8,333 bases of DNA from Dehalococcoidia bacterium (GTDB lineage: Bacteria > Chloroflexota > Dehalococcoidia > JACVQG01), in contig JACVQG010000036.1 of assembly GCA_015661045.1 (NCBI GenBank), forward strand, positions 1-8,333. The letters are read 5' to 3'. Shown here piece after piece: positions 1 to 4,594 of this stretch (position 1 is the stretch's first letter; every line of letters begins with the position of its first letter). Below the pieces are notes generated by a model. It saw nothing but the letters and a program-made list of their open reading frames with translations, did no database searches and was not told the DNA's origin. A program made the position numbers and the translations under genes.

Positions 1-1
1 G

Positions 2-346
2 GAGATAAATGGAGAAGAGCGCCGCCTGCCTTCCGAGGTGGAAACAACCGTTTTTCGTGTTTGCCAGGAAGCTATTACGAATATCTCTAAACATGCCAGT
101 GCAGCGACAGTATTGATAGAAATAAATTTCAAGCCGTCCAGCCTGGCTGTAGTTATAGAGGACGACGGGCAGGGTTTTAATCTGTCATCTGTAACCGCTA
201 CCTCGCCTCTCCAGGGTTTTGGCCTTTTAGGGATGCGTGAAAGGGTGAACCTGGTGGGGGGCACTTTAAATATTTCCACCAGGTCCGGTCAGGGGACCCG
301 GATTGTACTGGAAGTGCCGTATAGTAAAGCGGTGGAACATGGGTAA
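2..346 (+). CDS. Sensor histidine kinase, C-terminal part (HATPase_c)
   Basis: The gene is cut by the left edge of the window; the frame is open from base 2 and runs to a TAA at 344-346. The visible 114 residues are the ATP-binding domain of a NarX/DegS-like (HisKA_3) kinase. The N-box reads QEAITNISKHA, followed by the G1 box DDGQGF, the G2-type stretch GFGLLGMRERV, and a final GQGTRI strand. The phospho-accepting histidine and the sensor region lie outside the window, so the stimulus cannot be read. The enzyme would autophosphorylate and pass the phosphate to the response regulator that overlaps its 3' end. An apparent GTG start at 38 lies inside the conserved domain and is not a real start. 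The family call is firm; the signal and the target genes are unknown. Confidence 0.93.
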   Translation, partial: EINGEERRLPSEVETTVFRVCQEAITNISKHASAATVLIEINFKPSSLAVVIEDDGQGFNLSSVTATSPLQGFGLLGMRERVNLVGGTLNISTRSGQGTRIVLEVPYSKAVEHG

Positions 347-1010
347 AATACACGTGCTGATTGTTGACGACCATGCTATGTTCAGGGAGGGTCTGCGCGC
401 CCTGTTAGCCATCTATCCCGATATTGAGGTTGTAGGTGAAGCTGCTGACGGACGGGAGGCGATAGAGAAAGCACACCAACTCACTCCAGATATAATACTC
501 ATGGACATAGCTATGCCGGGGTTGGGCGGGCTGGAAGCTACTTTAGAGCTACGCCGTGAAAACTCTTCGAGTAAAATCGTGGTACTTACGCAGCATGAAA
601 CCAAAGAATATATATTCCGTTTTCTAAAAGCAGGAGCAAGTGGATATGTATTGAAGAAAGCGGCAGGTACCGACCTCGTCTCGGCAATCAGAATGGTTAA
701 TGAAGGGGGGCTATATTTACATACCACCCTGGCCACACAGGTGCTGGCTGAATATTTAGGCAAACCAGACTCAGCAGGTGGTGGATATGAGACCCTTACG
801 GAACGGGAACGCCAGGTTTTAAAGCTGATCGCCGAGGGTTCTACAAACCAGGAGATTTCAGATTACCTCTCATTGAGTATAAAAACAGTGATGGCGCACC
901 GGGCTAATATTATGGAGAAACTGGGCGTCCATGATCGTACGGAACTTGTAAAATATGCTATCCGTATGGGGTTAATACCACTACAGATGGATGCAGAGGC
1001 AGCTAAATAG
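339..1010 (+). CDS. NarL/LuxR-family response regulator
   Basis: This is a 223-residue two-domain DNA-binding regulator. Residues 4-120 form the receiver domain: acidic pair D10/D11, phospho-acceptor D56 in DIILMD, switch T84 and conserved K106 in GYVLK. Residues about 150-213 form the GerE/LuxR helix-turn-helix, with LTERERQVLKLIAEG, the NQEISDYLSLSIKTV core and a recognition helix around HRANIMEKLGV. Length is typical for the family. ATG at 339 is preferred over the TTG at 303 because it gives the usual MGKIHVLIVDD beginning and overlaps the kinase stop by 8 bases (339-346), a sign of translational coupling. It is the partner of the kinase. The next genes are co-oriented and encode electron-transfer proteins, so regulation of respiration genes is plausible, but no binding site could be identified. 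Confidence 0.95.
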   Translation: MGKIHVLIVDDHAMFREGLRALLAIYPDIEVVGEAADGREAIEKAHQLTPDIILMDIAMPGLGGLEATLELRRENSSSKIVVLTQHETKEYIFRFLKAGASGYVLKKAAGTDLVSAIRMVNEGGLYLHTTLATQVLAEYLGKPDSAGGGYETLTERERQVLKLIAEGSTNQEISDYLSLSIKTVMAHRANIMEKLGVHDRTELVKYAIRMGLIPLQMDAEAAK

Positions 1011-1067
1011 GGTCTTTATTACGCAACAATAGGGAGTGATTAACCCTGAAATAGGTTGCACGCCCGA

Positions 1068-1096
1068 TTCATAACTCACCCTTAGAGCTTTACAAT
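1068..1096 (+). promoter_or_regulatory. Weak candidate promoter before the small membrane protein
   Basis: TTCATA at 1068-1073 (4 of 6 matches to TTGACA) is separated by 17 bases from TACAAT at 1091-1096 (5 of 6 matches to TATAAT). Transcription would start near 1103, just ahead of the ribosome binding site. The -35 is poor, and read-through from the two-component genes is an alternative because no terminator is visible between them. Confidence 0.3.
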
Positions 1097-1117
1097 GATA
1101 GTGAAAGGAGGGTGAGT
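1074..1117 (+). promoter_or_regulatory. Inverted repeat overlapping a ribosome binding site
   Basis: ACTCACCCT at 1074-1082 is perfectly complementary to AGGGTGAGT at 1109-1117, with a 26-base spacer. The right arm takes in the 3' part of the Shine-Dalgarno stretch AAAGGAGGG (1104-1112) for the ATG at 1121. Folded in mRNA, it would hide part of the ribosome binding site. The same repeat could instead be a DNA operator lying across the candidate promoter. The repeat is seen directly; the function is inferred. Confidence 0.45.
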
Positions 1118-1120
1118 GAG

Positions 1121-1450
1121 ATGAAAGAATATAGAGGAGCTCAGTGGACAAAGGAAGGAACCTATTGGAGCCTTAAAACCGGAGAGTTTGTATCGATAGC
1201 CAAAGAAGGGGGAATATTACCAGGAGAGGGTGACAGGCGTTATGTGCGGACCCCGATAGCGCTGGTGATAATCGCCGGTCCAATGATGGGTTTGCTGTAC
1301 CTGATCTTTCTACCACTCCTGGGTATTGTGGGGTTGGCAAGCTTTGCGTCGCAGCGGTTAGCTCAACGGGTCCGGGAAGCGGGACATGCTGCACGGGTTG
1401 CCCGGGAGGTTGCGGCGCATAAAAGGGGAGGGGTTGTACACAAGGGATGA
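1121..1450 (+). CDS. Small membrane protein, not recognised
   Basis: I do not recognise this 109-residue protein. It begins with a polar, aromatic-rich segment (about 1-40, including GTYWSLKTGEFVSIAKEGG) and continues with a hydrophobic stretch at about 44-76 rich in Gly, Leu and Ile. That stretch is long enough for one tilted helix or a tight hairpin. The C-terminal tail (about 77-109) is rich in Arg, Lys and Ala, with RLAQRVREAGHAARVAREVAAHKR reading as a basic amphipathic helix. The basic tail favours a cytoplasmic C-terminus. There are no cysteines and no haem motif. ATG at 1121 is chosen over GTG at 1112 because AAAGGAGGG (1104-1112) sits 8 bases upstream of it. It lies 79 bases before the nonahaem cytochrome gene with no terminator between, so a subunit or assembly role for that membrane complex is possible, but this is only inference. 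Confidence 0.7.
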   Translation: MKEYRGAQWTKEGTYWSLKTGEFVSIAKEGGILPGEGDRRYVRTPIALVIIAGPMMGLLYLIFLPLLGIVGLASFASQRLAQRVREAGHAARVAREVAAHKRGGVVHKG

Positions 1451-1529
1451 AGAAGAGTATAGAGAGACCGCATAGCTTGCCAGGATGAGGGGGTGATTTC
1501 AGAAACTCGAAATAGAAAAGGAGAAGATA

Positions 1530-2642
1530 ATGCTGGACAAACACCCTCCAGCGATTGAATCGCCCCGATATAATAGAGGTAAAGCTTTTTGGATAGGGAT
1601 GGGATTGTTAGTAATCGCCATCCTTATCCTCCTATTCAAGACAGCGGGGGTGGGGGCACAGGCTCCTCCTCCCGCTGAACCCTGTTTACAGTGTCATGTT
1701 ATCCCTGGATTAGAAAAAAAACTACCAAACGGTGAGAAACTGAAACTCACGATATCTGCTGAATCTTTTGCCCGGTCTGTTCATGGTAGCCGGCTTATTT
1801 GCTCCGATTGCCATGCCGGTTATATAACCGCTCCCCATCCTAACCGCAACATAGACAACCGGAGGTCTTATTCAATTGCCCAGTATGAGGTATGCAAAAA
1901 GTGTCATTTTGCTAACTATACCAAAACCCTTGATAGTGTACACTATGCAATGTTAAACAAGGGTAACCAAAATGCTCCCGTGTGCACCGATTGCCACACC
2001 TCTCATGACGTAACTCACCCCGATAAACCCCGCCGGGCCATCTCCCAGGCTTGTTCTGCTTGCCATACCGCTATTTCTAAAACATATGTAACGAGTGTGC
2101 ATGGTAAGGCGCTGGTTGAAGAAGACAATAAGGATGTTCCTGTATGCACAGACTGCCACGGAGTACACAATATCCATGACCCCAGGATAGAGAGTTACCG
2201 TCTCGATGTCCCTGATCTTTGCGCCCGTTGCCACACCGACGAGACTTTAATGGATAAATATGACATTTCCACCAGAGTGGTGCAAACCTATCTCAGTGAT
2301 TTTCACGGTGTTACAGTCAGCCTGCGGCAGAAGCAATCTCCCGACTCCCGGACTACAGAGGCTGTTTGCACTGATTGTCATGGTGTGCATGATATAGCCC
2401 GTGTGGAGTCAACCAATTCACCGGTAATGAAAGCTAACCTGGTAAAGACATGTCAAAAATGTCATCCCGATGCAGGTCCCAACTTCCCATCAGCCTGGCT
2501 TTCTCATTACGAGCCAAGCCCGCAAAAAGCGCCTATGGTTTATTTTGCCAGATTGTTCTACCTGGCATTTATTCCCTTTATGATTGTTGGTCTATCTATT
2601 CACGTAATGCTGAACCTGTGGAGAGCAATTACTCACCGATAG
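1530..2642 (+). CDS. Membrane-anchored nonahaem cytochrome c (CbcL c-domain-like)
   Basis: This 370-residue protein carries nine CXXCH haem c motifs, with first cysteines at residues 52, 91, 122, 152, 175, 206, 231, 280 and 308. Likely distal ligands include histidines in SVHG/SVHY/DFHG contexts at 85, 138, 191 and 259. A hydrophobic segment at about 20-37 acts as signal or anchor; a possible AQA cleavage site is followed by proline, so it may stay uncleaved. A second transmembrane helix lies at about 338-362. The haem domain would face the periplasm or cell exterior. The start is supported by AAAGGAG at 1517-1523. The next gene encodes a dihaem cytochrome b, and together they match the domain order of Geobacter CbcL, an inner-membrane menaquinol-oxidising cytochrome, but split in two. 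A role as quinol dehydrogenase or electron-transfer subunit is inferred; haem count and topology are read from sequence. Confidence 0.93.
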   Translation: MLDKHPPAIESPRYNRGKAFWIGMGLLVIAILILLFKTAGVGAQAPPPAEPCLQCHVIPGLEKKLPNGEKLKLTISAESFARSVHGSRLICSDCHAGYITAPHPNRNIDNRRSYSIAQYEVCKKCHFANYTKTLDSVHYAMLNKGNQNAPVCTDCHTSHDVTHPDKPRRAISQACSACHTAISKTYVTSVHGKALVEEDNKDVPVCTDCHGVHNIHDPRIESYRLDVPDLCARCHTDETLMDKYDISTRVVQTYLSDFHGVTVSLRQKQSPDSRTTEAVCTDCHGVHDIARVESTNSPVMKANLVKTCQKCHPDAGPNFPSAWLSHYEPSPQKAPMVYFARLFYLAFIPFMIVGLSIHVMLNLWRAITHR

Positions 2643-2663
2643 TTGGATAGTTGGAGGCAATGT

Positions 2664-3431
2664 ATGGAACAGACGTTAGAAGCTGGACCTATAACCAGGG
2701 CCAGGGCGGAGTATGTGGAGCGTTTCAGCCTCAGCCAGCGTATGGAGCACCTGGCAATTATGATCACGTTTACGGGCCTGGCGATTACCGGCTTACCACA
2801 AAAATATGCCGGCGCTGCTTTATCGCAGTGGTTAATCATACATATGGGAGGGATAGAGCTTACCCGCCTTATTCACCGTATACTTAGCTTTATATTCACA
2901 GCCGGCGCCCTTTACCATGCCGGTATTATCTTTGTATCCATTGCCAGGCACCAGTTCAGGCCAAACATATTTTTTTCCTTCCGTGATTACAGGGACGCTA
3001 TTGCGGTGCTACGTTACGATCTGGGTATTTCGGATAAACATCCCGAATTTGATCGGTTTGACTTCCGTCAGAAATTTGAATACTGGGGGATTGTGTTCGG
3101 CGGCATTATTATGCTCATATCGGGATATTTTCTGATGTTTCCGATATTTTTTACCCGCATCCTCCCCGGACAAGCTATACCTGTTGCAAAAGTATTCCAT
3201 AGCTACGAAGGGCTTATGGCTTTTTTAGTTATCATCATCTGGCATCTATACGGAGCTCATCTGGAACCTGATAAGTTTCCCGGTGATACCACAATTTTTA
3301 CCGGAAAGATTTCTCGTGAGCGAATGCAAAAAGAGCACTCTCTGGAATATGAAAGGATAGTACGAGAAGAGAGGGAAAGGGATGAAAAGGCTCAAGAGGA
3401 AAAAGAAAAGATTGATGAAAAGGTAAATTAA
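2664..3431 (+). CDS. Dihaem b-type cytochrome, four-helix membrane subunit (FdnI/HydC-like)
   Basis: This is a 255-residue membrane cytochrome b of the formate dehydrogenase gamma / Ni-hydrogenase b-type family. Helices lie near residues 27-46, 68-93, 138-165 and 175-197. Histidines 29 (helix 1), 71 (helix 2), and 179 and 194 (helix 4) are spaced closely like the four haem ligands of E. coli FdnI (18, 57, 155, 169), so two haems b are expected. A charged, coiled-coil-like tail rich in Glu, Arg and Lys (about 216-255) would lie in the cytoplasm. ATG at 2664 is chosen over TTG at 2643 because GGAGG (2653-2657) lies 6 bases upstream. Only 21 bases separate it from the nonahaem cytochrome stop, so the two are almost certainly co-translated. 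Likely role: electron exchange between menaquinone and the nonahaem partner across the membrane. Confidence 0.9.
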   Translation: MEQTLEAGPITRARAEYVERFSLSQRMEHLAIMITFTGLAITGLPQKYAGAALSQWLIIHMGGIELTRLIHRILSFIFTAGALYHAGIIFVSIARHQFRPNIFFSFRDYRDAIAVLRYDLGISDKHPEFDRFDFRQKFEYWGIVFGGIIMLISGYFLMFPIFFTRILPGQAIPVAKVFHSYEGLMAFLVIIIWHLYGAHLEPDKFPGDTTIFTGKISRERMQKEHSLEYERIVREERERDEKAQEEKEKIDEKVN

Positions 3432-3578
3432 ATTGCTGGTCCCACTGATATATAATAACGTGACACGAAATTAAGATTAACTACTTAAGCGCCCCGGCCG
3501 AATCGAAGATAATCTTGGAGGTCAGGTAATCTAAAACCATAATAGTTCAATCACAGATACAAAACATACGATAAAACA

Positions 3579-3607
3579 TTGTATTTAGATAGGCATTATG
3601 CTATAAT
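3579..3607 (+). promoter_or_regulatory. Candidate sigma-70-type promoter for the lipoprotein cytochrome
   Basis: TTGTAT at 3579-3584 and a perfect TATAAT at 3602-3607 are separated by 17 bases. Transcription would start near 3614, leaving a leader of about 90 bases before the ATG at 3703. This is the best promoter match seen in the window. Upstream, 3432-3578 is AT-rich with no gene; a second TATAAT at 3451-3456 lacks a convincing -35. Confidence 0.55.
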
Positions 3608-3614
3608 TTTTACC

Positions 3615-3632
3615 ATTGATGTTATTGATGTT
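3615..3632 (+). repeat. Tandem 9-bp direct repeat in the leader
   Basis: ATTGATGTT occurs twice back to back (3615-3623 and 3624-3632), just downstream of the predicted transcription start. The repeat also gives two TTGAT half-sites four bases apart in direct orientation, so it is not a palindromic FNR-type site. It could be an operator or chance. Confidence 0.5.
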
Positions 3633-3633
3633 T

Positions 3634-3675
3634 TGGGTTTACAACCATTTGATGGCTGTAAGCCCATAGTTTTTT
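3634..3675 (+). terminator. Terminator-like hairpin in the cytochrome leader
   Basis: Bases 3634-3643 (TGGGTTTACA) pair with 3657-3666 (TGTAAGCCCA), with one G-U pair. After an A-C mismatch, CCAT (3645-3648) pairs with ATGG (3652-3655) around a TTG loop. Three bases later comes a run of six T (3670-3675). This is a classic intrinsic terminator shape. It lies between the candidate promoter and the gene at 3703, so it could be a leader attenuator; otherwise it may simply end read-through from the upstream cytochrome operon. Confidence 0.6.
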
Positions 3676-3702
3676 ATATTTACAAAAAAGGGGGTAAATT
3701 TA

Positions 3703-4182
3703 ATGATATTCCGTTACAAAAACACATTAACGCTTTTAGCTGTTCTTAGTTTAGCTATCGTTATCTTATCGTTTGGCTGTGCTAAAACCCCGGAACAACC
3801 ACCCACTCCTCCATCTACTCCCGCTCCTACGGTTGTGCAACCAACTACTCCTCCCTCGACGGGTACAGGGGCGACAAAACCCGCGGGTGACCCGGCAGCC
3901 GGTGAGAAGGTTTTTAACGCTCAGGGATGCAACGCCTGTCACGTGGCTAAGGGGTCTGGGGGCCAGGTAGGTCCAAAACTGGACGGAATCTGGGGGTCTA
4001 AAATTAAATTGACTAATGGCCAGGAAGTCGCCGTAGATGAAAGCTACGTACGGGAGTCTATAGTTAGTCCTTCGGCTAAGGTAGTTGCAGGTTATCAGCC
4101 CATTATGCCCACCTCTTATGCCTCGTTACCAGCTCAGGATTTACAAAACTTGATTTCTTTTACGGCGAGTCTTACTAAATAG
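3703..4182 (+). CDS. Lipoprotein class I cytochrome c, COX2-tail type
   Basis: This is a 159-residue secreted cytochrome c. Residues 1-25 are a signal peptide ending in ILSFG before C26, which satisfies the relaxed lipobox pattern, so it is probably lipid-anchored on the outer face of the membrane. Residues about 29-62 form a Pro/Thr/Ser-rich linker. The haem domain (about 63-159) has CNACH at 76-80 and a likely methionine axial ligand M135 in QPIMP. The stretch around NGQEVAVDESYVRESIVSP, then AKVVAGYQPIMP, closely resembles the cytochrome c domain at the C-terminus of caa3-type cytochrome oxidase subunit II. No copper-centre or oxidase subunit is present, so here the domain stands alone. 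ATG at 3703 is supported by AAGGGGG at 3688-3694. It probably shuttles electrons to or from membrane or extracellular cytochromes such as the nonahaem protein; the partner is inferred. Confidence 0.9.
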   Translation: MIFRYKNTLTLLAVLSLAIVILSFGCAKTPEQPPTPPSTPAPTVVQPTTPPSTGTGATKPAGDPAAGEKVFNAQGCNACHVAKGSGGQVGPKLDGIWGSKIKLTNGQEVAVDESYVRESIVSPSAKVVAGYQPIMPTSYASLPAQDLQNLISFTASLTK

Positions 4183-4244
4183 CCTCTCCGCTAGCACGTC
4201 TCCATCAACGGCTGATTACACGACAGTTTTTAAAACGGGAGAGT

Positions 4245-4270
4245 CCAGAGAGGGCGGAAGCCCTTTTTGG
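4245..4270 (+). repeat. Hairpin with GGAA tetraloop
   Basis: Bases 4245-4255 (CCAGAGAGGGC) pair fully with 4260-4270 (GCCCTTTTTGG), including two G-U pairs, around a GGAA (GNRA-type) loop. The inner AGGGC/GCCCT stem followed by T could also act as a weak terminator for the cytochrome gene ending at 4182. CCAGAGA at 4245-4251 can alternatively pair with TCTCTGG at 4304-4310. Confidence 0.6.
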
Positions 4271-4277
4271 CGGGGTC

Positions 4278-4294
4278 TTAGGGGTGTCCCCTAA
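4278..4294. repeat. Perfect 7-bp hairpin
   Basis: TTAGGGG (4278-4284) pairs exactly with CCCCTAA (4288-4294) around a TGT loop. It lies inside the inverted-repeat element, between the first hairpin and the G-rich tract. Confidence 0.6.
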
Positions 4295-4308
4295 ACAAAA
4301 GAATCTCT

Positions 4309-4327
4309 GGGCGGGCGGGCGGGTGGG
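4309..4327 (+). other. G-quadruplex motif, five G3 tracts
   Basis: Five GGG runs (4309-4311, 4313-4315, 4317-4319, 4321-4323, 4325-4327) are separated by single bases (C, C, C, T). Four such tracts with one-base loops are the classic pattern for a very stable parallel G-quadruplex. The + strand carries the G-rich side, so it would form in the 3' untranslated RNA of the lipoprotein cytochrome if transcription reaches it. Confidence 0.7.
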
Positions 4328-4357
4328 AAAGAAAAGGTTTGCCTTTACCGTACTGTA

Positions 4358-4377
4358 CCCCAGGCTGAAGCCTGGGG
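4358..4377. repeat. Perfect 8-bp palindromic hairpin (REP-like)
   Basis: CCCCAGGC (4358-4365) pairs exactly with GCCTGGGG (4370-4377) around a TGAA loop. Palindromes of this look are common in REP sequences and at IS200/IS605 ends, but no TnpA or TnpB gene is present here. It lies within the inverted-repeat element. Confidence 0.6.
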
Positions 4378-4509
4378 CATTGGGAACCTCTCCCATAAGC
4401 TTGTATTGGCCCAAATATGTATGCATCGGTAAAAAAGGGGGTTCCTCAATTTGAAAAAGTGTCGTGTACTGGGCCATCAATGGAGAGGAGTTGGGGTTAT
4501 TTTTGAGGG

Positions 4510-4555
4510 AAAAAGTAGCGGGGCATTAAGACTGCAGTAGTTTTAATGCTCCGCT
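4510..4555 (-). terminator. Intrinsic terminator of the minus-strand operon
   Basis: Bases 4517-4529 pair with 4543-4555 in a 13-bp stem with a single G-T pair. The loop (4530-4542) contains the palindrome ACTGCAGT. Read on the minus strand, the stem is followed after two bases by five T (complement of 4510-4514). It lies 40 bases beyond the malic enzyme stop. On the plus strand the downstream bases are AT-rich but lack a T-run, so termination in that direction would be weaker. Confidence 0.8.
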
Positions 4556-4594
4556 GGTATTTAAATAGGCAATAACGGAAACCAACATCAGGTT

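Larger units (their letters stand above)
4199..4486. mobile_element. Inverted-repeat element, MITE-like, no transposase
   Basis: Bases 4199-4235 and 4450-4486 form a gap-free inverted repeat matching at 29 of 37 positions. The best block is TACACGACA-N-TTTTT (4217-4231 against 4454-4468). No open reading frame between the ends resembles a transposase. The interior is packed with hairpins (4245-4270, 4278-4294, 4358-4377) and a G-rich tract. Such architecture fits a non-autonomous miniature inverted-repeat element between two convergent operons. Boundaries are uncertain: no clear target duplication flanks the full repeat, although a TA sits at both edges of the conserved CACGACA core (4217-4218 and 4467-4468). 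It could alternatively be a large structured intergenic repeat. The rest of the 4183-4594 gap holds only the minus-strand terminator. Confidence 0.45.

Noticed and set aside
413..763. 116-codon open frame on the minus strand
   Set aside because: It is the antisense shadow of the response regulator receiver domain, which is clearly the coding strand.
1173..1544. 123-codon open frame on the minus strand
   Set aside because: It is antisense to the small membrane protein and runs into the nonahaem cytochrome; it is proline-rich with no domain, and the plus-strand gene has the better start signal.
3428..3456. Possible promoter with TATAAT at 3451-3456
   Set aside because: The -10 is perfect but the 17-base-upstream hexamer (TTAAAT) is weak, it partly overlaps the cytochrome b stop, and a better promoter lies 150 bases further on.
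3508..3525. GGAGG-like ribosome binding site in the 3432-3702 gap
   Set aside because: No start codon with a usable open frame follows it within the normal distance.
3615..3632. FNR/CRP-type operator
   Set aside because: The TTGAT half-sites are in direct, not inverted, orientation, so the standard palindrome is absent.
4205..4480. 91-codon open frame on the minus strand through the intergenic region
   Set aside because: It lies almost exactly within the inverted-repeat element, reads through its hairpins and the G-rich tract, has no convincing ribosome binding site and resembles no protein family I know.
4199..4594. CRISPR array or tRNA/structured RNA gene in the large intergenic gap
   Set aside because: There are no regularly spaced direct repeats and no cloverleaf; the hairpins differ in sequence and are better explained by the inverted-repeat element.
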